The notes beneath the pieces were generated by a model. The model was not told the origin of the DNA, searched no databases, and saw only the letters and a program-made list of their open reading frames with translations. 64,000 nt of DNA from an uncultured Anaerolineae bacterium (GTDB lineage: Bacteria > Chloroflexota > Anaerolineae > J036 > Brachytrichaceae). This document shows, piece after piece, positions 55,114 to 64,000 of the stretch. The position numbers and the translations under genes are program-made. Where the stretch lies: contig CALHLE010000009.1 in NCBI GenBank assembly GCA_938034415.1, forward strand, positions 1-64,000, in the 5' to 3' direction. Each line of letters opens with the position of its first letter. Position 1 is the first letter of the stretch.

Positions 55114-56793
55114 TCAGATCACCGTCGGCGGGTGATATTCGCCAAAGACGCGGCGCAGCGCCTTACCGATCTCGCCGACGGTGACGCCGCCTTCGACGCA
55201 CGCGATCAGGCACGGCATGATGTTCTCGCTGCTGCGCGCCGTTTGCTCCAGTTGGTTGATAAGGGCGCCGACGCGCTCGTTGTCGCGGTTGGCGCGCCAC
55301 TCGGCCAACCGCCGGCGTTGCTCGGCCTCGATGGCCGGATTCACTCTGAACCGTTCCCCGGCGCCTGGCCCCTGATCCTTGTCCTCGAACGCGTTGACGC
55401 CGACGATGACGCGCTCTTTGCGCTCCACTTCACGCTGGTAGCGATAGGCCGACTCGGCGATCTGCGCCTGCATCCAACCGCTCTCGATTGCCTTGACCGC
55501 GCCGCCCATGGCGTCAATCTTCGCGATCAAGTCGCCAGCGCGTCGCTCGATCTCGTCGGTCAGGTATTCGATGACGTATGAGCCGCCGAGCGGGTCAACC
55601 GTGTCGGTCACGCCGCTCTCGTGGGCGATGATTTGCTGCGTGCGCAGCGCCGTGCGCGCCGCCTCGGCGGTGGGGAGCTGCAGCGCCTCGTCCCAGCCGT
55701 TGGTGTGCAAGCTCTGCGTGCCGCCGAGCACTGCTGCCAGCGCCTGAATGGTGACGCGAACCACGTTGTTGATGGGTTGCTGCGCCGTGAGCGTGCTGCC
55801 GGCGGTTTGGGCGTGGAAGCGCAACATGCAACTGCGCGGGTCCTTCGCGCCGAATCGCTCGCGCATGATTTTGGCCCACAGCCGTCGCGCGGCGCGGAAC
55901 TTGGCGATCTCTTCGAGGAAGTCGCTGTGCGCGTTGAAGAAGAAGGCGAGCTGGCCGGCGAACTCGTCCACGTCCAGGCCGGCCTCGATGGCCGCTTGAG
56001 TGTAGGCGATGGCGTTGGCCAGCGTGAACGCCACCTCTTGTACGGCGGTGCTGCCCGCTTCGCGGATGTGATAGCCGCTGATGCTGATCGTGTTCCAGTG
56101 GGGCAGGTGATCTTTGCAAAATGCGAAGATGTCCGTCACCAGCCGCATGGAATGGCGCGGGGGGAAGACGTATAGGCCGCGCGCGGCATATTCTTTCAAG
56201 ATGTCGTTTTGCGTGGTGCCGCGCAGCTTGCGCATGACCTCGGGCGAGCGGCCGGCTTGCTCTTTAGCCACTGCGATGTAGAGCGCCAGCAGCACGGCGG
56301 CCGGCGCGTTGATGGTCATGCTGGTGCTCACTTGGTCGAGCGGGATGCCATCGAACAGCTCGCGCATATCGCCCAGCGTGCTGATGCTCACGCCGACTTT
56401 GCCGACCTCGCCGGCCGCCAGCGGATCGTCGGCGTCCATGCACAGTTGCGTCGGCAGGTCGAAGGCCACGGAGAGGCCGGTCTGTCCCTGCGCAAGCAGA
56501 TAGCGATAGCGCGCGTTGCTTTCCTTCGCCGTGGAGAAGCCGGCATATTGCCGCATCGTCCAGTGGCGCGAGCGATACATGGTCGGATGGATGCCCCGCG
56601 TAAACGGATATTCGCCGGGGAACTCGCCGTGATAGCCCGCGCCGGTCGCCGGGTCGCCGTGAACGACGTCGAGCGGGATGCCAGAAGGCGTCTCGAAGCG
56701 CGCTTTGCGCTCCGGCGCGCGTTGCAACGCAGGCTGGAGCGTCTCGCGCTCCCAGTCGGCGCGGGTGCGTTGGGCGTGAGCGATCTCAGTCAT
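55114..56793 (-). CDS. Methylmalonyl-CoA mutase large (catalytic) subunit
   Basis: 559 residues containing only the substrate-binding TIM barrel: [100 protein letters not shown] and [20 protein letters not shown]-like text (read [20 protein letters not shown]). There is no C-terminal cobalamin-binding domain, so a separate small B12 subunit is required and is not in this window. The barrel type is that of McmA1-style enzymes; ethylmalonyl- or isobutyryl-CoA mutases are related. Convergent with the phosphofructokinase gene. Confidence 0.92.
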   Translation of the reverse strand: MTEIAHAQRTRADWERETLQPALQRAPERKARFETPSGIPLDVVHGDPATGAGYHGEFPGEYPFTRGIHPTMYRSRHWTMRQYAGFSTAKESNARYRYLLAQGQTGLSVAFDLPTQLCMDADDPLAAGEVGKVGVSISTLGDMRELFDGIPLDQVSTSMTINAPAAVLLALYIAVAKEQAGRSPEVMRKLRGTTQNDILKEYAARGLYVFPPRHSMRLVTDIFAFCKDHLPHWNTISISGYHIREAGSTAVQEVAFTLANAIAYTQAAIEAGLDVDEFAGQLAFFFNAHSDFLEEIAKFRAARRLWAKIMRERFGAKDPRSCMLRFHAQTAGSTLTAQQPINNVVRVTIQALAAVLGGTQSLHTNGWDEALQLPTAEAARTALRTQQIIAHESGVTDTVDPLGGSYVIEYLTDEIERRAGDLIAKIDAMGGAVKAIESGWMQAQIAESAYRYQREVERKERVIVGVNAFEDKDQGPGAGERFRVNPAIEAEQRRRLAEWRANRDNERVGALINQLEQTARSSENIMPCLIACVEGGVTVGEIGKALRRVFGEYHPPTVI

Positions 56794-56813
56794 GTCGGGC
56801 GAAGTGTACCGGG

Positions 56814-58595
56814 CTAGAAGTAACTGCTGATCACGTCCAGCAGTTTCTTGATGTTCTTCGGGTCGCCGCTCTGCACCTTAGTGTCGCTGGCGCGGCCGAT
56901 TGCGTTCAGCGCGTTGATGTCGGCATCGCGCCCATAGGCGACCGGGATCACCAGGATCGGCGCGCGGCTGTTGCGAGCTTCCTGGAGCACGCGCACCACC
57001 TGATTCAAGCTGGCCTGTGAGGACGTGTCCTGCCCGTCGGAGAGCAGCACGATGGCCTGGATGCGCTCGGGAGCTGATGCGGCTTGCAGCTTTCGCACGG
57101 CAGCAATCACCGCGTCATAGAGCGCTGTGTTGCCCTCTGCCCGGATCCGGTCGAGCGCCATCAAGATGTCGCTGCGATTGCTCTCCAGCGCGCCGAGCGG
57201 CACAAGCACCTCGATGTCGCTGCTGAAGCGCATCAGACCGACGTTGTTCTTGCCGGCCTGGTCTTCCAGGAACACTTTCGCCGCTTCGATAGCCTGGCCG
57301 ATCTTGTCCTCGTCGCGCATCGAGCCGGACGTGTCTATCAACAGCATGATGTCGGCCTGCTTCTTCACCAGTTGCCACGACTGTTGCACCAGTGCGATGA
57401 CTCCCGGATCGGGCACCGGCAACAGCGTCTTGGGCTGGTTCGGATCCACGCCGTTTTCCGGGCTGATGGGGTAGGACAGGGGCACTTCCTTGTTAGCCGG
57501 TCGGAAGCCGGCTTCCAGCACCTTCTGCTGCACCTCCCGGCTCAGGAAGTACTGGGTGAAGACCTCGGCGGCGCGGCGCTGCTCATCCGTCACCCAGGGC
57601 GCGTCGGGAATGGCGAAGGGATGGTCATGCACAAACGTGCCTTCCTTCGGATAGAGCGCGACCAACTTCTCCGGCGGCTTGATCTGCGTTTTGCCCTGGT
57701 TGATGAAGATCAAGTCGTTCTCTTCCAACGCGACGAAGTCCACATAGTCCGGCCCCTGCGCGATGTATTCGATGAACTCGGTGGTGCGCGCCGAGTAGTG
57801 TTTGATCAGGTTCTCGATGCGGCGTACGCCCTCCTGCACGCGCGGGTCGTTGACATGCTCTACCGTGAGGCGCGCGGCGGCGTCCGTTTTGCCGACGTTA
57901 TAGCGCGCGCTGGCGTAGAACTCGGCCAATAACGTGGAGAGCGCCGTGGACGACACGCGCGGGTCGGTATGGCCGTAATACACCGATGGCCGCCCGCTCA
58001 GGCCGTAGGCGTTCCAGCCTTGCGGGTTGTCGAATACGGCGAGCAGTTCTTCCCACCCAATTGCTGCGCCGTGTCGGGCTTGCAGCGCCTTCAGGCGCGA
58101 TTCCCAGATCGCCATCACCACCGGCGCAATGGCTGTGCCCGGCGCGCCCTCCACATCGAACACGCGCTGGCCGGTCTGGTAGTTCACCAGCGCCAGCCAG
58201 TGCCGCACCGAGGGCGACCACAGCACCGGCCGCTCGACGTTGGCGTTGTTCGGCGCGATGAATGCGTTGATGATGCCCTCGTGCACCGTGCCGGACGAAC
58301 CGCTGCGGCCTTCGATCCAGATCGGCCGTTCGCCGGGGCGCAGGCCCTGGCCGGTCACCGGATTGCGGCCTTCGGCGAAGGCGCGGTTGAAGTCGGTGAT
58401 GATCGCGCTGACGTTTAGATTCTTGTCGAACTCCGGCGCATAGATGAACGTCACTTCGATCGCGTTGGCCGGCTTGTTTACCGTCGGCGATGCGCCGGTG
58501 ATAAGGTTGCCCACTGCCCGGCCCAGCAGCACGACGATGACGACGAGGATCGCCGTCCCGACGATCAAGCCGAATAAGAGCCGATTGCCTTTCAT
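56814..58595 (-). CDS. Membrane-anchored binding-protein/VWA fusion
   Basis: 593 residues from the ATG at 58595; an ATG nine codons upstream is possible. One membrane segment ([20 protein letters not shown]) is at the start. Residues about 45-390 resemble an extracellular solute-binding protein ([46 protein letters not shown]-like ending of the next part), and the last 200 are a von Willebrand A domain with the MIDAS motif [15 protein letters not shown] and later [13 protein letters not shown]. The fusion would display both domains outside the membrane. The ligand and partner are unknown. Confidence 0.8.
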   Translation of the reverse strand: MKGNRLLFGLIVGTAILVVIVVLLGRAVGNLITGASPTVNKPANAIEVTFIYAPEFDKNLNVSAIITDFNRAFAEGRNPVTGQGLRPGERPIWIEGRSGSSGTVHEGIINAFIAPNNANVERPVLWSPSVRHWLALVNYQTGQRVFDVEGAPGTAIAPVVMAIWESRLKALQARHGAAIGWEELLAVFDNPQGWNAYGLSGRPSVYYGHTDPRVSSTALSTLLAEFYASARYNVGKTDAAARLTVEHVNDPRVQEGVRRIENLIKHYSARTTEFIEYIAQGPDYVDFVALEENDLIFINQGKTQIKPPEKLVALYPKEGTFVHDHPFAIPDAPWVTDEQRRAAEVFTQYFLSREVQQKVLEAGFRPANKEVPLSYPISPENGVDPNQPKTLLPVPDPGVIALVQQSWQLVKKQADIMLLIDTSGSMRDEDKIGQAIEAAKVFLEDQAGKNNVGLMRFSSDIEVLVPLGALESNRSDILMALDRIRAEGNTALYDAVIAAVRKLQAASAPERIQAIVLLSDGQDTSSQASLNQVVRVLQEARNSRAPILVIPVAYGRDADINALNAIGRASDTKVQSGDPKNIKKLLDVISSYF

Positions 58596-58737
58596 GTCGG
58601 GTTGAAATCTCCCCAGCCTCATGGGCAGTGTGCCCAGTTTATCTTCTGTAGTTTAACCGCAGCCGCGAAGGGCATATTGCCCGGTTTTTGTCAGCGTGCG
58701 TGTGCGCTGCCCGGCGCAAGATGTGGATAATTCATCC

Positions 58738-60564
58738 ATGGTGAGCGAATCCAAGGTTCTGTGGCGCGAGTGGAGCGATGAAGCCTTTGCCGAAGCGAAA
58801 GCGCAGGATAAGCCGGTGTTGCTGGGCATCAGCGCGGTGTGGTGCCATTGGTGCCACGTGATGGATCGGGGGTTGCCGGGCGACCCGGTGCACACCGGCG
58901 TGTACAACAACCCGCAGATCGCGGACTACATCAACGCGCATTTCATCCCTATCCGCGTAGATAACGACCAGCGTCCCGACATCAACGCGCGCTACAACAT
59001 GGGCGGTTGGCCGACGACCTGCTTCCTCACGCCCGAGGGCGACGTGATCTACGGCGCGACCTACCTTGCGCCGGCGCAGATGCGCCAGTTGCTCCCGCGC
59101 GTCGTCGAAGTGTGGCGCAACGAGCGCGAGGCGATTCTCAAGCAGCTCAGGGGTAGGACGGAAGGCGCAGGGGGCCGGACTCAAAGTGCAATCCTCAACT
59201 TGGCTGAGCGGCAATCGTCAATCGTTCAGCGTCAATCCGCGATCGTCGAAGACGTGGCCGGCGCCATCATCCGCAACATCGACCCGAAGCACGGTGGGCT
59301 GGGCAACGGCCAAAAGTTCCCCATGAGCGACGCCTGGGAACTCTTGCTCGCCATCTACGCCCAGACGGGCGAGAAGCGTTTGCTTGACATGGTGGTGAAG
59401 ACGCTGGTCGCCATGGGCACACGCGGCATGTACGACCTGGTCGCCGGCGGCTGGTTTCGCTATTCCACTACGCCGGATTGGAGCGTGCCGCACTTCGAGA
59501 AAATGCTCGAAGACCACGCCCGCCTGACGCCGGTCTATCTGCACGCGATTCAGTTGTGCCGCGCAGCGGGGCGCGAAGACGACGCGACGACGTTGACTCA
59601 GGTCGTCCGGGCGTCGCTCGACTATTTGACCTCGACGCTGCTCCACGACGAGGCCGGCCTGACCTACTTTGCCGGCAGCCAGGACGCCGACGAGACGTAT
59701 TACCTGCTCTCGCGTGAGGAGCGCGCCCAACTCCCGGCGCCGTTTATTGACTGGCGACTGTATGCCGACTGGAACGCGCTGATGCTCTCTGCGCTTTTGC
59801 AGGCCGACGTCGTGCTCGACGAGCCGTCGTATGCCGATCTCGCCGCGCGCATCTGGCGCACCCTTGTCAATCGTTGCGTGAACGATGATGGCAGCGTGGT
59901 GCATTCGCTCATCTCGAAAGATGGCGCGATGGTACATGCCAGCCTGCGCGGCCAACTCGGCGATCAGGCCGCGCTGGCGCGCGCCGGCCTCGACCTGGCG
60001 CAGCACCGGCCGGAGCTGGCCGCCGATGCCCTGGCCGTCGCGCGCCGTGTCGTGGCGTTTGCCATGCGCGAGCTGCGCGCGCCGGAGGGCAACTTCTATG
60101 ACGGGCCGGCCAATCCGAACGCTCAGGGGATGCTGCGCGTGCGCATTCAGCCCATCTTTGACAATTGCGCGTTAGCCGAGGCGTTGCTGATAATGAGCTA
60201 TCTGACCGATGAGATGGACGGGCGGCAGGCTGCGCTGGGGACGCTGGCGGCGTTCGGCGACGAATACAAGCGCTATCGCGAACACGCAGCGCCTTACGCG
60301 CTGGCCGTTATGCGCGCGACCCAGCTTCCTGACGAGATCATGATCGTCGGGCGCGGCGATGAGGTCTCTCCGTTCGTTCGCGCGGCGCATGCCGCTTATT
60401 CACCCTGGCGCATCGTGCGGGCGCTCGACCCCGACCGCGACGCGGCTGCCATCGCTCAGCGCGGCTATCCCACGGCCCGGCTGCCGGTCGCGTTCCTCTG
60501 CCGTGGGACGACGTGCAGCGCGCCGATCTACGCGCCGGACGACCTGCGCGCCGCGTCTGTTTAA
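58738..60564 (+). CDS. DUF255 / thioredoxin-domain protein (YyaL-like)
   Basis: 608 residues from the ATG at 58738 (MVSESKVLWREWSDEAFAEA). The N-terminal thioredoxin-like domain has VLLGISAVWCHWCHVMDRGL and NMGGWPTTCFLTPEGDVIYG. After a linker that includes ERQSSIVQRQSAIVEDVAG, a large helical domain follows (NGQKFPMSDAWELLLAIYAQ, GGWFRYSTTPDWSVPHFEKM and SQDADETYYLLS). This is the architecture of YyaL/SPATA20 proteins; activity is unproven. The stop overlaps the end of the convergent methyltransferase gene by 4 bases. Confidence 0.85.
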   Translation: MVSESKVLWREWSDEAFAEAKAQDKPVLLGISAVWCHWCHVMDRGLPGDPVHTGVYNNPQIADYINAHFIPIRVDNDQRPDINARYNMGGWPTTCFLTPEGDVIYGATYLAPAQMRQLLPRVVEVWRNEREAILKQLRGRTEGAGGRTQSAILNLAERQSSIVQRQSAIVEDVAGAIIRNIDPKHGGLGNGQKFPMSDAWELLLAIYAQTGEKRLLDMVVKTLVAMGTRGMYDLVAGGWFRYSTTPDWSVPHFEKMLEDHARLTPVYLHAIQLCRAAGREDDATTLTQVVRASLDYLTSTLLHDEAGLTYFAGSQDADETYYLLSREERAQLPAPFIDWRLYADWNALMLSALLQADVVLDEPSYADLAARIWRTLVNRCVNDDGSVVHSLISKDGAMVHASLRGQLGDQAALARAGLDLAQHRPELAADALAVARRVVAFAMRELRAPEGNFYDGPANPNAQGMLRVRIQPIFDNCALAEALLIMSYLTDEMDGRQAALGTLAAFGDEYKRYREHAAPYALAVMRATQLPDEIMIVGRGDEVSPFVRAAHAAYSPWRIVRALDPDRDAAAIAQRGYPTARLPVAFLCRGTTCSAPIYAPDDLRAASV

Positions 60565-61193
60565 CCCGGCGCAGCGCACACCCACACGACGACCTCCGCC
60601 CGCGCAGTCTGCACGGTGTGCTGCGCGAAGGTGTAGCCGGCGGACTCGAAGCGCCGGCGGATGCTATCCACCGATGATCGCCCCTGTCCGGTCACGCGGT
60701 AGGCGAACTTAACCAGCGCGGTGAGGGCGTCGTTCCCTTTCAGGCGCGCCGTCGGCACGACGACGAACCGCCCGCCCGGGTGGAGCACGCGGCGCACTTC
60801 GCGCAGCGTTTCGGGCGCGAAGATGAACGCCGCCGGGAAGGTGCTGACGGCGCAGGCGAACGACCCATCGGCAAACGGCAGGCGCAGCGCCGAGGCGCGC
60901 GCGTGCGCAGGCGCCTGGCCGGTGGCCTGGAGGATGCGCCGGCGTAGCCGTCGCGCCATTTGCGGCGAGAGATCCAGCCCTATCACCTCGAATCCCTGCT
61001 GGCGCAGCGTCAGGTGCAGGTGACCCGGCCCATGGGCGATCTCCAGCAGGCGGCCCTCGCGCGTCAGGAACGGGATCGCCGCGCGTCCCCACGCCTTCCA
61101 TTCGCCGAATGAGACTGCGTCCGCCACCAGGTCATATGCCCAGGCGAGGTTGGTGTAGAGCTGATCGAAGGCGAAGTGGATCAGGCGATTCAT
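60561..61193 (-). CDS. Class I SAM-dependent methyltransferase
   Basis: 210 residues from the ATG at 61193 (MNRLIHFAFDQLYTNLAWAY); the frame is open upstream, but that part overlaps the divergent gene. SAM motif I is LLEIAHGPGHLHLTLRQQGF, motif II IGLDLSPQMARRLRR, and a later FADGSFACAVSTFPAAFIF matches the UbiE/COQ5-type Methyltransf_11 domain. The usual Asp/Glu-x-Gly-x-Gly motif appears as EIAHGPG. The substrate is unknown. Confidence 0.85.
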   Translation of the reverse strand: MNRLIHFAFDQLYTNLAWAYDLVADAVSFGEWKAWGRAAIPFLTREGRLLEIAHGPGHLHLTLRQQGFEVIGLDLSPQMARRLRRRILQATGQAPAHARASALRLPFADGSFACAVSTFPAAFIFAPETLREVRRVLHPGGRFVVVPTARLKGNDALTALVKFAYRVTGQGRSSVDSIRRRFESAGYTFAQHTVQTARAEVVVWVCAAPG

Positions 61194-61275
61194 CGCCGAT
61201 GTTTCACGTGTCGGGTCATAGATAGGCGTCTGATGGCGCTCGGCATCCGTGATTCCGTCATTAGAATACCGCGCA

Positions 61276-62661
61276 ATGAATGCTCGTCGCCGCCATTGGC
61301 CGCTTGCCGTCATCGTCGTCGCCTATTTAGCGCTCGGCAGCCTGTTTGCCTTGCGCACGCCGGCCTGGCAGAATCCCGATGAACCGGCACACTACAACTA
61401 CACGCGCCAGCTTGTCCGTTCCGGCAACCTGCCCGTCATCGAGCCGGAGGATTGGGTGGCCGGCCTCGTGCCCATTGGCCCCGATGTGCGCGATGCGCCG
61501 GTGGAGCGCATGACCTACGAGGATCACCAGCCACCGTTGTTCTATTTGCTCTCTGCGCCGGTGTTCGTCATCGCCGACGGCGGGCTTGTCGCGTTGCGCT
61601 TGTTTGCTTTGCTGATCGGCGCGTTTGTGGTGGCCTTTGCCTATTTCACGGTTGCGGCCATCTTCCCGGCGCATCTGTACCTGGCTGCTTTTGCGGCGAC
61701 CTTCATTGCGCTGCTGCCGCAACACTTGGCGATCATGAGCAGCTACAACAACGATGCGCTCTCCGAAGCGCTGCTGGCGTTGGCCGTGTTGCTGAGCGTC
61801 CGCATCATCATGAAGCGCGACGCCCTCGCCACCGGTCGTCTGGCCGTCCTCGCCGTCGTCGTCGGTCTGTGCTTCATCACCAAGGCGCAGGCATATCTGG
61901 CGTTGCCTGTCGCGCTGCTCGGCGTCTTTCTGGCAACCCGATGCGCCGATGCCCCCGACGCTCGTGAATCCCCCTCCCTGCTGCGCGCTGCGCTCATCGT
62001 GCTTGGCTTCAGCGTGCCGATCGGCCTGCCGTGGTGGGCGCGCAACATGCGCCTCTACGGTGGGACTGACTTTCTCGGCTTGCAGCGGCACAACGCAGTC
62101 GTCGTCGGCCAGCCCACCACCGCCGAGTGGCTGGCGGAATACGGTCTAGGCGACGTGCTGTGGCGTCTGCTGCAGACGACGTTCCAGTCGTTCTGGGGGC
62201 AGTTCGGTTGGATGAGCATCCCGCTCGACCGGCGCATCTATCTCGCGCTGCTTGTTTTCGCGTTGTTTTCTGCGGCGCTCTTCCTCGCCTGGTGGATACA
62301 TGGGCGCGTGGCGCGCAGGCAGTTGAGCCGCCAGATGCGCGCGCGCGCCGACGATGCGCTTTACTCACCCTATCTTTTGCTCACGGCGCAACAGTCGCGC
62401 GCGCTCACGCTGCTGGCAGGTGTAGCGTTGTTTACGCTGCTGGCTTATGCCTGGTACAACCTGCAATTCGTGCAGCATCAGGGGCGCTACCTGTATCCGG
62501 CGCTCATCCCGATCGCGACGGCTTGCGCGTTGGGATGGAGCTTCTTGGTCTCGCGCCGTGAGGCAGTCGGTCGCTGGTTGTGGCCGGCCTTGCTCAGCGG
62601 CCTGGCGGCACTCGACGCATACCTTCTGTTCCGCGTGATCTTGCCGGGGATGGGCGTGTGA
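61276..62661 (+). CDS. DUF2142/glycosyltransferase-like multispanning membrane protein
   Basis: 461 residues from the ATG at 61276 (MNARRRHWPLAVIVVAYLAL). It has about eleven hydrophobic segments. The first loop carries NPDEPAHYNYTRQLVRSGNL and QPPLFYLLSAPV, which is typical of GT-C-fold dolichol/polyprenyl-phosphate glycosyltransferases, and QHQGRYLYPALIPIATACAL is typical of DUF2142. It probably transfers a sugar outside the membrane for cell-surface glycans; donor and acceptor are unknown. It lies divergently from the methyltransferase gene. Confidence 0.72.
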   Translation: MNARRRHWPLAVIVVAYLALGSLFALRTPAWQNPDEPAHYNYTRQLVRSGNLPVIEPEDWVAGLVPIGPDVRDAPVERMTYEDHQPPLFYLLSAPVFVIADGGLVALRLFALLIGAFVVAFAYFTVAAIFPAHLYLAAFAATFIALLPQHLAIMSSYNNDALSEALLALAVLLSVRIIMKRDALATGRLAVLAVVVGLCFITKAQAYLALPVALLGVFLATRCADAPDARESPSLLRAALIVLGFSVPIGLPWWARNMRLYGGTDFLGLQRHNAVVVGQPTTAEWLAEYGLGDVLWRLLQTTFQSFWGQFGWMSIPLDRRIYLALLVFALFSAALFLAWWIHGRVARRQLSRQMRARADDALYSPYLLLTAQQSRALTLLAGVALFTLLAYAWYNLQFVQHQGRYLYPALIPIATACALGWSFLVSRREAVGRWLWPALLSGLAALDAYLLFRVILPGMGV

Positions 62662-62737
62662 AGGGAAAGGGCGTTGCGGGCGACATCGCCGATGGCCGCT
62701 CGGCTGAGTCTGCCCTGGATGGGCCACAGCGACTTTT

Positions 62738-64000
62738 CTACGGGTCCCGTAACGTCACGTCGCGGCCCTTGCCGGCTTGGCGGCTAGGGGCGCTGACGTA
62801 GCCCATCTCTTGAAGCTCTTCCATCAGGCGCGCTGCGCGCGGATAGCCGATGCGCAGCTTGCGCTGGAGCAGCGACGTGCTCACGTTGCCGCTGCTGCGG
62901 ATGATCTCCATGGCGCGCTGCAACAGGTCGTCGTCGCCGTCATCATCCTCGCCGCCTCGGCCGCCCTTGGCGCTGCCCATCTGCTGAAAGCGCTCGGCGG
63001 CGATCTCGGCAACCATCGTCTCCCAGGGCGTCTCCAGCTCTGGTTTGTGATGCGCGGCGTATGCCGCTGATGTTTCGTCTTGCCGATCAGCGGCGGCGTC
63101 TTGCGCTTCTGCCGCGATTTCTTTCTTCCACCAGCCGATCACGGCTTCGATCTCGCGTTCGCTCACGTAGCAACCTTGCAGGCGGATCGGGCTGCCGTGT
63201 TCGGGGTTGAGGAAGAGCATGTCGCCTCGGCCGAGCAGCGATTCGGCGCCGACCTGGTCGAGGATCACGCGCGAGTCGGTGGCGGAGGCGACGGCGAATG
63301 AGATGCGCGCCGGGAAGTTGGCTTTGATCAGGCCGGTGACGACATCTACGCTGGGGCGTTGCGTGGCGACGACGAGGTGGATCCCCGTCGCGCGCGCCAT
63401 TTGGGCGAGCCGGCAGATGGTCTTCTCCGTCTCGATCGGCGATTGCAGCATCAGGTCGGCCAGTTCGTCAATCAGCACCACGATGCGCGGCAGCAGCGCC
63501 TCGCGCCGGCGTTCCATCGCCTGGTTGTATTCCTGCAAGTTGCGCGAGCCGATTTCGGCGAACTTCTTGTAGCGCGCGTCCATCTCGCGCGTGACCCAGC
63601 GCAGCACGGCCGGGATGCGCTCAATGTCGCTCTCCGGCTTGCCGATGATGTGCGGCAGTCCGGCGAAGCGTGACAGCTCGACCATCTTCGGATCAATCAT
63701 CACCAGCTTCAAGTCCTCCGGCCGGTTGTTCATCACCAGGCATGTGGTGATCGCGCTGATGCACACGCTTTTGCCGCTGCCGGTGGTGCCGGCGATCAGC
63801 AAGTGGGGCATGCGCGCCAGGTCGGCGACGATCGCTGCGCCGGAGACATCGCGGCCCAGGGCGATGGCGAGCGGCGACTTCTCGGCCAGCTTGCGAAAGG
63901 CCTCGCCTTCCATGATCGAGCGCAAATCCACTTCGCCAATGGTGCTGTTGGGCACCTCGATGCCGACCAGCCCACGGCCGGGGATGGGGGCTTCGATGCG
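62738..64000 (-). CDS. ftsK: DNA translocase FtsK/SpoIIIE, C-terminal part (5' end beyond window)
   Basis: 421 codons are in the window; the frame is open at 64000 and begins RIEAPIPGRGLVGIEVPNST, so the N-terminal membrane part lies outside. The motor has Walker A in LIAGTTGSGKSVCISAI, Walker B in IVVLIDELADLMLQ, and MARATGIHLVVATQRPSVDV, VTGLIKANFPARISFAVASA and LLGRGDMLFL. The C-terminal winged-helix gamma domain (LLQRAMEIIRSSGNVSTSLL, then LRIGYPRAARLMEELQEMGY) would read KOPS-like sites. Moves DNA during septum closure and chromosome segregation. Confidence 0.95.
   Translation of the reverse strand, partial: RIEAPIPGRGLVGIEVPNSTIGEVDLRSIMEGEAFRKLAEKSPLAIALGRDVSGAAIVADLARMPHLLIAGTTGSGKSVCISAITTCLVMNNRPEDLKLVMIDPKMVELSRFAGLPHIIGKPESDIERIPAVLRWVTREMDARYKKFAEIGSRNLQEYNQAMERRREALLPRIVVLIDELADLMLQSPIETEKTICRLAQMARATGIHLVVATQRPSVDVVTGLIKANFPARISFAVASATDSRVILDQVGAESLLGRGDMLFLNPEHGSPIRLQGCYVSEREIEAVIGWWKKEIAAEAQDAAADRQDETSAAYAAHHKPELETPWETMVAEIAAERFQQMGSAKGGRGGEDDDGDDDLLQRAMEIIRSSGNVSTSLLQRKLRIGYPRAARLMEELQEMGYVSAPSRQAGKGRDVTLRDP

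Noticed and set aside
63956-64000. Start of the translocase gene at the GTG near 63955
   Set aside because: The frame remains open to the window edge and the extra residues match the FtsK family, so the gene is truncated by the window and does not start there.

Overview
The window is a high-GC bacterial chromosome segment, intact at nearly every locus. The likely source is a member of the Chloroflexota (Anaerolineae-like). This is inferred from the gene mix: zinc-ribbon/LysM envelope proteins, a complex I operon with two nuoM genes joined to ATP synthase F0 genes, methylmalonyl-CoA mutase, a pyrophosphate-type phosphofructokinase and scattered short palindromic repeats. No rRNA gene or other taxonomic marker is present, so the assignment is tentative.

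Region 1 (1-11.4 kb, all minus strand) is an aromatic amino acid super-operon. Read 5' to 3' it runs: aromatic-rich leader peptide and attenuator, aroG (type I-alpha DAHP synthase), aroF (type I-beta DAHP synthase), tyrA, aroA, aroE, aroC, an aroK-aroB fusion, aroQ, an ECF sigma factor, its probable anti-sigma factor and an aminotransferase cut by the window edge. All seven steps to chorismate are encoded. The leader, absent from ordinary gene calls because it is only 32 codons, carries FWGYFWFSYF, lies just behind a good sigma70 promoter and precedes a strong intrinsic terminator. This is the most interesting object in the window.

Region 2 (11.4-18.1 kb, plus) pairs an NMT1/SsuA-type ABC transporter, whose permease is frameshifted, with a two-gene molybdenum hydroxylase of the xanthine dehydrogenase family. 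Region 3 (18.1-27.8 kb, minus) holds two paralogous zinc-ribbon/LysM proteins, an HD-domain protein, a SanA-like protein, cytidine deaminase, a CNNM/CorC protein, glmU, tRNA-Gln(CUG), RtcB and a GalT/HIT-like protein. Enolase and a thioredoxin-like lipoprotein follow on plus.

Region 4 (29.8-40.2 kb) is a visibly more AT-rich carbohydrate island. It has an AraC regulator, a family-1 sugar ABC transporter (binding protein and two permeases, no ATPase), a DUF6807 protein, a ThuA-like protein, a Gfo/Idh oxidoreductase, a TIM-barrel isomerase and a GH13 enzyme. Region 5 (40.3-53.0 kb, minus) is one long energy operon, nuoA-H-J-K-L-M-M-N then atpZ-like, atpB, atpE and an atpF/delta fusion, with its own promoter and hairpin leader. 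It contains the membrane arm only of complex I and only F0 plus part of delta of the ATP synthase; the catalytic subunits must lie elsewhere.

Region 6 (53.1-64 kb) is mixed housekeeping: a GNAT acetyltransferase, phosphofructokinase, methylmalonyl-CoA mutase large subunit, a binding-protein/VWA fusion, a DUF255 thioredoxin-domain protein, a methyltransferase, a DUF2142-like membrane protein and the C-terminal part of an FtsK/SpoIIIE translocase that runs off the right edge.
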